DNA of 23,839 nt, from NCBI GenBank assembly GCA_034696485.1, contig JAQIWT010000310.1:1-23839 (forward strand), written 5' to 3'. The first letter of the stretch is position 1; every line of letters begins with the position of its first letter. Below, one piece after another: positions 1-8,307 of this stretch. The notes under the pieces are model-generated. The model ran no database searches. It saw nothing but the letters and a program-made list of their open reading frames with translations, and was not told where the DNA came from. The position numbers and the translations under genes are program-made. This DNA is from Isohypsibius dastychi (lineage: Eukaryota > Tardigrada > Eutardigrada > Parachela > Isohypsibiidae).

Positions 1-8
1 GGGACAAT

Positions 9-37
9 ATGCCAGGTCGCCTCAGCGTGCCTGGCAT
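9..37. repeat. Perfect 8-bp inverted repeat in GC-rich left edge
   Basis: ATGCCAGG at 9-16 is followed after 13 bases by its exact reverse complement CCTGGCAT at 30-37. It lies in a GC-rich stretch (1-69) that is either the end of a SEPSECS intron or coding sequence. No function is claimed. Confidence 0.5.
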
Positions 38-69
38 GCGCGCAAGCGCGGCCAAAGCCGCTTTTGCAG

Positions 70-442
70 GAATATTTTCCGTTCGTAGCTGTAACACTTT
101 CTACATTTGATGAAGAGCAGCGGACTAAGTTGGGATCGATGTTATTTATCCGAAATACATCTGGGGCTCGGTATAACATTATTCAACCTTCCCAAAATTC
201 GCCGGTCATCATTATTTGAGTTTTTTAGAGTCCAGTCGTGCGGCGTTCGACAACAGATCGAGGATTATGTCTTTGATGGATTTGGTGCACATTATTCCAA
301 CTACCCGTTTCCATATTTAAATCTGGCTGCGGCCATCGGTGGTTCACGTGACGAAACTGATCAATTGGTCTCCAGATTGAGGAAAGTGTTCAGAAAATTA
401 CGAAGCAAACAATCATCTCAAGAAGTCGACATAAACTCGTAG
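70..442 (+). CDS. SEPSECS: SEPSECS, O-phosphoseryl-tRNA(Sec):selenium transferase, 3' end (partial)
   Basis: This enzyme is PLP-dependent and converts O-phosphoseryl-tRNA(Sec) to selenocysteinyl-tRNA(Sec) with selenophosphate, the last step of selenocysteine synthesis in archaea and eukaryotes. Two exons are visible: 70-170 and 229-442, with a 58-bp GT-AG intron. Joined in phase they give the C-terminal ~105 residues. Family landmarks are TLSTFDEEQ, KLGSMLFIRNTSGAR (human has LGSMLFTRQVSGAR), then DGFGAHYSNYPFPYLN (human RGFMSHTNNYPCAYLN) and LAAAIGG. The PLP-lysine and tRNA-binding parts lie upstream of the window. The 5' limit of the first exon is uncertain: an acceptor (cttttgcag) ends at 69, but the frame stays open to base 1. 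The tail after the conserved core is short and hydrophilic and ends in TAG at 440-442. Identification is firm; the upstream boundary is not. Confidence 0.9.
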
Positions 443-510
443 TTTAATAATCTCCTCTCCCGTTCCTGACTATATACATCCAAAACTCGCATCCAAGAGG
501 ATGACGCTAG

Positions 511-516
511 AATAAA
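511..516 (+). promoter_or_regulatory. Candidate poly(A) signal of SEPSECS
   Basis: AATAAA lies 69 bases after the SEPSECS stop, in an A-rich stretch between the two convergent genes. A second AATAAA is at 616-621. On the opposite strand, an ATTAAA (plus-strand TTTAAT at 444-449) could serve BICRA. If so, the two 3' UTRs overlap. This is motif evidence only. Confidence 0.45.
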
Positions 517-663
517 ATAACAAAACAAAAACAACAATCTTTTTCGTGCATGAGATCCGTGAATGGTCATCACGCACTGACCCATCAAAAACGAAACAAA
601 CTAAAACGAAGGTAAAATAAAACAAATACCAAGAAAACATGCCGCGTCCATTTCCGGGGACGG

Positions 664-3626
664 TCAGCCTGTTATTGAGGCTATTGCTTCATCCAAAGCA
701 GCGTCTGGTTCGTTCTCCGGCTCGGCCGTGTCATAAAAATAAGAATCAGTAAAACTCCCAAATTTCACCGGTTCATGAGCAGAACTTTCATGTCGCATGG
801 ACATGCTACTAGCGGCTTTCTGTGGCGGAGATCCCATTTCACCAAATTGAAGAATGCTGTCCACTGCCGTTTGCGTTATCATATCCTCCATTTGCACGGG
901 AGCCTGTTCAGCAAGGCGAGCAGGAGCCGATGGTGGATCCGGTCCATTTTCCGGTCTCCTGACCAACTTTAGCCGAACATTCCCCACTTTTTTCAAGGGC
1001 GGTTCAGATTGCACCGGTGACGGTAAAACTTCATGCACCGATCGCTTGATGCACAGCTTTATTTTTCCTGGCTGCTGTTCGGTTTTCCGAACGGTTATGT
1101 GCGATTTTTGAACCGGAGCAGGGGGAGGCGGCATGACGCTGACGGGTTCTGGAGGCTCATCAAATCTATTCTGGCACATGAGATCAAAATATTCAGGATC
1201 ATAAAAGGAGGTCAGTGGAGTGCGAGGAGATATAAATCCCATGTAAACCCATGGAGGAGGATCAACGGCCATGCCGCATTCCGCGGCTCTTTTCTCAGCT
1301 TCAAATTCTTCCCTCTCCGATTCAAGCCACGTGTTTGAGCACGTCAAAATGTCCAACCGGGGTACCGGATCCTGGGATGACCGAAAATTAGATGAACATG
1401 TCAAGGAATGGCTGAACCACAACTTACAGCAGCAGGAGCAAGTAAGCAGTTTTCATATCTCCGGAAAAGGTCAGCCTGTCGCTGCATAAGTCCTTCCGAA
1501 ACCAAGTTGAAAGCCCGTTCATCTGAAAGAACAAAGAGAACGAAGTTTTAGAATGATTCAAATGCCACGAAAGTGCTGAAAATCCACCTCGTTCGATGTC
1601 TTCCGGTCGCTCATCCGGTTCAGACAGTAAATGGAAAGGCAATAATCTGTGAAGGGCGCTGATTTTTCCCTTGAAGGGACTGTTGAGATCTACATGTTCC
1701 AGCGTCTGGAGATCTTTCTCTCTCTTTTTTCCAAGATCAGTTCGTTTTTTCGGCTTTGGAGGTGGCGAAGGCGATGCAATTTGCTGCACTTGAGGTAGGG
1801 CTGTTGTGAGAGCCTGCAGCGTAAGTTGCTGTTCCACGATCGACCGCACCGGAACTGTCGGCACTTCGACCGAAACTTCTTCCTTGTACCGGGTCAAAAT
1901 TTCCTCAACTTTCTGAAAAGAGAGATTTTACATAAAACAAGTCGTCAAAAATGGTCCAAACGATACCGAAGGCACCAAGCTCGGATGCTTACCTGCTGGA
2001 TGACAGTTGTGTCGCTCTTCTTCCGCTGCCTTGGTTTTTTCTTCTTAGTCACACTTCCGGGAGCACTTTCAGAAGCTGATTCGTTTACAACCTTTGAAAC
2101 AAATGTCAGAAAATAATCCAGCAACTAAGTTCCCTAATTCGTACCTGGATCTGATCTGGAACACTAGATGTAGACTGAAACATAGGCCCAGTCACCAGTT
2201 CGTCCATGATTGATTGAGATAGCTGACTGTCCATCGATGGTGCTGGCGGTCCGAAAGTCAAAAACTCATCCAAATTAAACTCGCTTTCTTCCTTTCGCGC
2301 ACTTGGTACAGGCTGAGGTACAGGTTGGGGAAACGATTGTTGCGGCAACATCATATTGCCGGAATTCAGAAAATTATTCAGACCGCTGTTAAACTGAATC
2401 GCAGTATTCTGCTGGGATGAATTATCTTCTTGAGCAAAAGGTAGCCTCTGACCGAATCCCTGCATTCCAGGTATCACCGGATTCATGCCACCAGGAAGAA
2501 AGGCCAGCGTCATGGGACCATTTGCTGTCTGCACGGTGTGCAGAAATGCCTGCACTTGCTGCTGGCCGCGAATTGTTGGAGGTGGATTAATTTGATTAAT
2601 CGTTTGGCCGGAAGTTGCAACTTCAGAAATGCTGGCTCCTTCCGCCTGCTTCGTGACGACAGGTTGCGGAGGCATGCGCAGAAAAGTCTGATTCCCGACA
2701 CTGAACTGTTGTCCATTTAGCATCACTTGCTGTTGTTGCACGTTTGATTGGTTAACCATTGGCCCGTTGGTTTGGAAGGCCTGATTTTGCGGTCGTGAGA
2801 CTCCAGCCATTTGCTGGGCTGGATTATTTGGAAAAGCAGCTGCGGCGATCTGCTGAACGCTACTGACGGCCGGAAGTCCAGAGGCAGGTTTCGGGAGAAT
2901 AGTTCGGGTTCCACGTAAAATAGGTGGCGGCGGTTGACTGACCGGGGCTGATGCATAACTTATATTAGTCGGAGGCAATGTCGTCCCATTCATGCAGTTA
3001 GCTTGGAACACCGGAACCTGTCCAACCGGGTTCGTGGTGAACTGGGGAATATCACAGATCTGAAAACCCATAACTTTTTTACTTTCAGTGGAGACGAGAA
3101 TGCGGAATCGAATATTTAATGGCAATCAAGGCAAAATCACGAGGCCGTTGAAAAAGCAACTCAGGTAAGTGAATCAATATGAGTTCCTTGATACCATTCA
3201 CAAAACGTGATCTGGAACACTATGAAAATTTGCCTATCGAAGTTTACGTACTTGTACCAGTTGTTGGGGCTTTTTGGAACGACTCCTCGGCTGAGGATTG
3301 CTCGGTTTTTTCCTGGGAGACTTCTCTTTTGGAACAGATGACGTCGTTGTTTTCTTAGGAAGACCTTTCTTTGCGGTGGATTCACTGTTCTGGGTGAGAC
3401 CCTCCAGCTTTGAAATTGCATGTTCCGTGATACCATTGACCTTGATGTCAGGCTCAGCGACAGTTTGGCTGCTCGGAGGTGTCCCATTATTACAGCTAAC
3501 CAAAGCCCCTTCACTGAAAAAGTTGGAGCATCAGTATCACTGTTCAGCTCAACAAATTCCAGCTACTAACCTTGAACCATCGACGAGACTTTTGGTATCA
3601 TTCAAAACAGAGCTTTCCATGAACAT
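664..3626 (-). CDS. BICRA: BICRA/BICRAL-like (GLTSCR1) subunit of non-canonical BAF, complete
   Basis: Nuclear scaffold subunit. The vertebrate BICRA/BICRAL proteins bind BRD9 and define the ncBAF SWI/SNF remodeller. Exons in coding order: 3626-3571, 3513-3252, 3059-2145, 2091-1993, 1912-1588, 1522-1428, 1371-664. Introns are 53-192 bp, all GT-AG, and every junction keeps frame (about 817 residues from the ATG at 3620). The GLTSCR domain spans exons 5 and 6: HRLLPFHLL at residues 530-538 (human HRLLPYHVYQ), then ERAFNLVSEGLMQRQADLF and RYENCLL (human EEFEVVSTQLLKRTQAML, KYRLLLL). Other landmarks are a Lys/Pro-rich segment near 75-104, a long Gln/Asn/Pro-rich region (105-409) ending in the acidic LDEFLTFG (367-374), a coiled Glu/Arg stretch after 595, and TAVDSILQF near 750, matching human SAIDSILNL. 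It is about half the length of human BICRA. Two in-frame ATGs (3626, 3620) follow an in-frame TGA; either may start translation. Confidence 0.9.
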
Positions 3627-3666
3627 TCAAAATGACAGCAAAAGGTAATCCTCCGAAATACGAAGG
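3571..3666 (-). other. First coding exon of BICRA with probable 5' UTR
   Basis: The coding part is 3626-3571, with donor CAAG|GTTAGT. An acceptor (atttctgtcgcag) ends at 3667, so the exon may start at 3666 and be spliced to a non-coding exon near 4071-4140. An in-frame TGA directly precedes the ATG at 3626, so coding cannot begin further upstream in this frame. Confidence 0.5.
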
Positions 3667-4070
3667 CTGCGACAGAAATGTTCCCCAACCACAGCCAGAT
3701 TCCGTCAGATTCTTCTTCAATATGTCCATAACATCTTGGATCATCGAGAATTGGGCAAGTACAAAGCAATGGGTCGAAAATATTGAGGGTTATGTTTTGG
3801 ACTTTTACTAGATAATGCGTTGAAAACTTGGCCCTCCGTTTAGTGATCTACGCGTGACGTACTACTCGTCGAGCACGTGGATTTTTGCTGTCTGTACTGT
3901 GTCGAAACTTCGGTTCCAGCAGGTCTCCCGTTCTGGCAGGATTCCCATTGTTCTTCCTTCCTGGTTTCTTCGGCAAGAACCAAAACAAAGATTTTCATTT
4001 CGTTCATGTTGCTGCAGCTGAATGCTGAACTGGCACAGCAATTAGAGTTTCCTTCGATCTACGAGCTTAC

Positions 4071-4140
4071 CCGCAAAAGTGAACGCCCCGCCTCCCACTG
4101 AACCGCCTGCCTATCCTGCCCGAACCTCGCCAATGGATGA
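4071..4140 (-). promoter_or_regulatory. Candidate BICRA promoter and non-coding first exon with GC box
   Basis: On the minus strand a GC-rich stretch contains GGAGGCGGGGC (plus strand 4085-4095), an Sp1-type GC box, and ends in a good donor, GCGG|GTAAGC (exon end 4071). Paired with the acceptor before 3666 it would define a 404-bp 5' UTR intron. No TATA box is visible. The transcription start is inferred, not seen. Confidence 0.35.
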
Positions 4141-4434
4141 ATTTTCGCTATCGTAGTTGGAGTTATCGATTTTTCAGAATAATCCACTCATTGCGAAGCA
4201 TATAACAGTTCTTGTAAGAATAAAGAATAAAATAATATAACAAATCGAACAAGCCCTTTTGAAATTCCACAACATGAACCAAAATTCTTTTTTGCAATCG
4301 TTCTACTTCTACGTACTAAAACAGATCCGGTAGTTTCAGACGCCAACCCACAACTTTATCATTGTTCTTCGAAATAACGATAGTAATTTATAACGTTTTG
4401 ATGCAGGAATGTGGGAACATATTCGGGAATCGAT

Positions 4435-4716
4435 ATGGAAAATACTCCTAGGCTGATTTTCTGTACTTTGTGCAGCGCCATCTACATGATAACATGCATT
4501 CGCCTTGCAAATCGTTGGATCTGGACAGCGTTGCCCGAACACCAGGTTCGTTACGTTATTATACACCGGTAAAATTACCCGCAGTTCTTATGCTGCGTTT
4601 TAGCGCTTTGATATTCCGAATGAAAACTCGTATTCAGTTTGGGCAAGTCAAAGAAATTTAATGTAAAGTTTGTATGTTCTGCGCCAAATTCCGGTAGATG
4701 GCGTTTCGAAAAATGA
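4435..4716 (+). CDS. Candidate two-exon 70-residue single-pass membrane microprotein
   Basis: Exons 4435-4568 and 4638-4716 join in phase across a 69-bp intron (donor CACCG|GTAAAA, acceptor cgtattcag) to give 70 residues and a TGA stop. Without splicing the frame stops after 45 residues. Residues 7-24 (LIFCTLCSAIYMITCIRL) form a hydrophobic stretch long enough for one membrane span or signal anchor. The segment after it is basic and Trp-containing (RWIW; LGKSKKF). I do not recognise a family. It would be transcribed away from the candidate BICRA promoter at about 4.1 kb. The call rests only on open frame, splice motifs and the hydrophobic segment, so chance is a real possibility. Confidence 0.25.
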
Positions 4717-5190
4717 GCAACCTTAGTATCTCTGCATTACCAAGTTCTGCCGTAATCACGATGGTCTTAATACGGTAGTGTTTTTGTGGGGCTCTAACGA
4801 AGTTTTGTGGACAGAACGAAGAGAAGTCAAAAAGCGCCGATTGAATTAGAAGTTTTGGCAAAGTCTAAAAAGAAAAAGAGGGAAAAGTGAAAGCTGAAAC
4901 AATTAGAAAATAATACAAGCTTTGGTTCCACTTCGCTTGTATGGGTTTGACTGACGGGGAATAAAAATTTCTATCGCCGAATTTAGTATAAAATATAAGG
5001 ATGATAATTAATATTTTACAAAAAGCAGATGGAATCTTGAAAACTTAAATGAAACTGCTTCGGGAAACTGCATCGAAAAGGTTGAGAAGAATTGTGGGCA
5101 CCCGCCACTCCAGCGTAGTCAGTCATCCTTCCACTTTTCCACATTATTCCAGCGAAGGCGGCGGATCGCATGTTTAATTAAAATTCTAGA

Positions 5191-5694
5191 CTAATAGAGA
5201 TGCAGTTTTTCAGGTTCCATGAATCTCTCTGTGGAAGCTGATGCGAAGTTGGCGTGACGTGAACTATTTAGCGAGTTTCGGGTAAAGCTGGCATTTTGCG
5301 CACACTCAAGGTACGTGGGCTGTTGAAAAGCGCTTTGAAATTGGGAAGATGATTGAGGACGTTGGGATTCCATTTGCCTCCCTGTACCCCAACCAAGCTT
5401 CAATATGCATGGGATGCGAAAAGTGGCACGAAAACATTGCGTGAGGACGCCGTCGTCGTCGTCAGAATGGAGAAAGGCATTCAGGCAATATTCTGGAATT
5501 ATTCTACAATGCATAAACTTTAGCCTCATCAACACCACGGCTAATCGAACGATCAATAATTCAACTCCAGCACGCAAACGTACTTTCTGTGAATCTCCTT
5601 CTACGTGGATCCAGTTTCCAATTTTTTGAGCTTGTACAAATTTTGAATGGGCGGATATAGAGCGAGATGGCTTCCCAAACGATGACCAGATCAT
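5191..5694 (-). CDS. Unassigned 167-codon ORF
   Basis: This is the longest single-exon open frame in the BICRA-MEIS intergenic region. The central part is hydrophobic and basic (VELLIVRLAVVLMRLKF), then comes an acidic DDDD encoded by a (GAC)4 tract (plus strand near 5450-5463), then a Ser/Gln/Asn-rich tail (SQRPQSSSQFQSAFQQP) ending in TAG. Nothing matches a family known to me. A splice donor-like AAA|GTACGT inside it and an acceptor-like ggtacag later in it mean the true exon structure could differ. It may be a chance ORF, a species-restricted gene, or one exon of a larger transcript. Confidence 0.25.
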   Translation of the reverse strand: MIWSSFGKPSRSISAHSKFVQAQKIGNWIHVEGDSQKVRLRAGVELLIVRLAVVLMRLKFMHCRIIPEYCLNAFLHSDDDDGVLTQCFRATFRIPCILKLGWGTGRQMESQRPQSSSQFQSAFQQPTYLECAQNASFTRNSLNSSRHANFASASTERFMEPEKLHLY

Positions 5695-6242
5695 CCCGGT
5701 GATATGTTCTTTGATTATTGACTTCTCAAGACAATTGTGTATTTATTGTATTGCACTAGTATTATTATTTAAAATCAAGCTTTCCGGAAATTGTTCTGAT
5801 TTATTCTAAATGTTTGTGGGTCTCCGAATATCATGCATATTTAACTGGCTGACTGTTCATTGTTTTTGGGATTTTGTTTATGCCTTAATTTCCACTTTAA
5901 CAACTGACACACATATAACTGGTCCATGCTGTACTTAACTCTGGAAATGGAATTCTTTCTGTTTCCTTTCATTGTCAAATTTCAAAACTGAACGAGTGCA
6001 GTAGAGTATAACATGATATGTTTAGACTGCTACACATCCTTCTTTGTAAACTGATCACCTCAAAGGAGGAATACACTTCAAGAACAATAAAAGTGGCACG
6101 TTCCACATCTTGTACAATTTCCGCACGCGACTTAAAGTGAGCCATTTTTCTAAAATAACCAAACCCAAAACCCGTTTCTAGTTTATACCGTTTAAAGATT
6201 TCTCGAAAATTCAAACGCGTATGGAATAAAACCCCACTGCTG

Positions 6243-6269
6243 AGCGAATATTATACTGCCATATTCGCT
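6243..6269. repeat. Perfect 9-bp inverted repeat (hairpin)
   Basis: AGCGAATAT (6243-6251) and its exact reverse complement ATATTCGCT (6261-6269) flank a 9-base loop. The stem is too short for a typical miRNA precursor, and no flanking gene uses it as a terminator. Confidence 0.5.
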
Positions 6270-8026
6270 TTTACCACACATGTCTGCGAAAATACTTTGC
6301 TGCACCGTAATTTTCGCCACAACTCACAAATTGTAAGATTAGCTAGATGAAAAACATAAACCCTAATCGAATTCTTAAGAATCAGTCCGTAATACGAGAA
6401 CAATTAAAACAACGAAGGCCCGGAGCAAGTACAGAAATGATACCGCTGTTTTTCCGCATTGTCACACTTTGATGTCCGCCATTCATTTGTCCATGCGGGT
6501 TACTTGGATTAGCCATTTTTGTATCATTTCTATTAATCGCGTTAGAGAAGGTCTACCTTATATTCTGCATCCGGCAGAGTGATGATACTGAATCGGTAGG
6601 TTTTGGTCATAAATCAAAAAGTGAACATCAGCCATTTCATTGTGTCATGTAATTTCCATAAAGCGGCAACTGCGAACAGGTTATTGCTTCGAATCGTCTT
6701 CGTCTCTTCGCTTTGACCACAGATTTGCGATCAGTCGATGAGATTGCTCGATTTCGAGTCGCAGTATTGAAAGGTTTAAATCGGTTGCGGCTTTACTTGG
6801 CGGGGAGACAGAAAATATAATCGACAGGATCATGTCTCCCGGCGAAATATGCAAGCTTCCAGTTCAGAACCACTTTAAAAGCTTTGAAACAAAACTAATG
6901 ACTGACTTTCAAATTAATTGTTTGCAAACGCGATGACGGCTTTCAGGTGTCAAGAAGTGGGTTTTCGTGAAATTTCATGTCAGATTTTCATAGTCGCACA
7001 TTGACGGTTGTTATCTCAGGGGCAAGTATTACAAACTCAGAGCTCATTAATTAATACATATATATGTTCTTTATCAAAATATGTCAACGGAAGGAAAATT
7101 TTGCAACGAAAAATGACAGTTTTCCATTAGCCGTGTCGATTAGGTGGCAGAAAGGTCACATTGCTACAGGCTCATTAATGAGCAACCGCCTTCAAAGAAC
7201 AGACAAAAAGAACTGTTTAAAGTCAGGATACTTGACATGAAAGCCAACATTTGTGACATATCCCATGGTCCAGATATAATTTGTGATATCTCGTGGCAAA
7301 TCTGGCAGGTTTACGGAAAAGTAACTTCCTCAATGTGCCACCTAATTCATCATCTCGGAAATGGTACCAGCGACAGGTTTGGGGTACGTATCATTTAAGG
7401 ACCATTTGCTCGTACATCGGGGGGCTGACGTGAAGTGTAGAGGATGAGACCTTTTATGAAATATAACCAATCACCACGCCGTGTAGCGCTCGATCGCCGA
7501 AATCATTGGCTCTTTTAGTGGATTATTCCGGTTGACGTTTGCAATGACAGGCAGCGCTCTTCAAAAAAGATTTCTCTCTTGACAGCCACCAGTCATGCCA
7601 TACCGTCATTTATTCCCAATGATCCTGCTCGCTCTTTGAAATGGTATTAAATATTGCCGTTTTTCAACTTGTCTAGTAATATTGTCTCCATGAGATTCTC
7701 CCTCGGCGTGCAGCGTTCATCAGGCTGGTAATTTTTCGACAGTTATCTCACCCTTGACGATTGTGTCCCACATCTTGCTTTATATCCTTTATCAAATTGA
7801 GCACTGATTTATTGGAGAGAAAAGCCTTATCAACTATTGCTGGTGATTGCATTTTGAGCGACGGTGTTCGGCGCTGTGAAACGACAAGTACAAATAGAAA
7901 CAGCAGCTCTGATTTGTCTCGTGATAATTTGCACAAGACAGAGAGCGATATCCCCGGTTGACCGGTGCATTGCCCATTTGGACACTTGTTCATTTTTTAT
8001 CATCGAGCCTTTTGATGGGCATTCAT

Positions 8027-8034
8027 TGATTGAC
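8027..8034 (+). promoter_or_regulatory. Candidate PBX-MEIS composite binding site
   Basis: TGATTGAC matches the core of the PBX/MEIS composite site (TGATTGACAG is the textbook form). It sits 55 bases upstream of the MEIS start codon. Three MEIS-type TGACAG hexamers lie further upstream at 7114-7119, 7545-7550 and 7580-7585. Together they suggest feedback by MEIS/PBX on its own gene, but this is motif evidence only. Confidence 0.3.
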
Positions 8035-8051
8035 GTGTTGGAATCCCGTTG

Positions 8052-8069
8052 ATGTACAGCAATCAATAA
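8052..8069 (+). other. Short upstream ORF before MEIS
   Basis: ATG TAC AGC AAT CAA TAA gives a five-codon upstream ORF that stops 20 bases before the MEIS ATG, in a different frame. If the MEIS leader is contiguous here it could lower initiation at 8090. Confidence 0.35.
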
Positions 8070-8089
8070 AAGACAAAAGGGGAATTATC

Positions 8090-8307
8090 ATGTATCATTT
8101 TGACGATTCTTTGCACCATCAAGCAGCAATGTACGGGAACCCGGGGGCTCCTTCCGGGGCCAATGCGGCCGGACTGGGAGCCGGGGTCAATATGTACGGA
8201 ACAAACGGCGGCTATCCCGGAAGTTCCGCATCCACACCATATTCCCAAAATCATTGTGGAGCTCAGCAAGTCGATGGTCATAAACGCGATAAGGATGCAA
8301 TTTATAG
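8090..8307 (+). CDS. MEIS exon 1
   Basis: Encodes residues 1-72 plus two bases of Ser73. It is Gly/Ala/Asn-rich, with MYGNPGAP near residue 14 resembling MYGDPHAP of vertebrate MEIS2, and ends in KRDKDAIY, the conserved entry to the PBX-binding domain. The donor is TATAG|GTAATT, followed by a 126-bp intron. Confidence 0.93.

Larger units (their letters stand above)
3667..8089. other. Intergenic region between divergent BICRA and MEIS
   Basis: This 4.4-kb stretch separates the head-to-head start codons of BICRA and MEIS. It is mostly AT-rich. Listed separately are the BICRA 5' end, the two-exon microprotein candidate (4435-4716), the minus-strand ORF (5191-5694), a short hairpin (6243-6269) and the MEIS upstream sites. 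A CCAAT motif lies at 7467-7471. Remaining ORFs here (for example 5975-6214 and 7144-7398) resemble no family I know and have no supporting splice structure. No tRNA or transposase was recognised. Confidence 0.6.

Noticed and set aside
107-442. A 111-codon ORF starting at 107 as a separate gene
   Set aside because: Its first part is out of frame with SEPSECS and reads through the 171-228 intron. Only the part after 229 is the true frame, as last exon of SEPSECS.
775-1489. Several plus-strand ORFs of 65-101 codons
   Set aside because: They are opposite-strand shadows of BICRA exons 6 and 7, whose minus-strand frame matches a known family.
2510-2956. Minus- and plus-strand ORFs of 60-77 codons within BICRA exon 3
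   Set aside because: They are alternative frames of a Gln/Pro-rich exon that keeps one long open frame joined in phase to its neighbours.
4336-4566. Minus-strand 76-codon ORF with GQRCPDPTICKANACYH
   Set aside because: Cys-containing but antisense to the better supported two-exon candidate at 4435-4716. No family or splice support.
7144-7398. Plus-strand 84-codon ORF upstream of MEIS
   Set aside because: Its composition looks random and internally repetitive (CDIS twice), with no family resemblance and no link to the MEIS frame.
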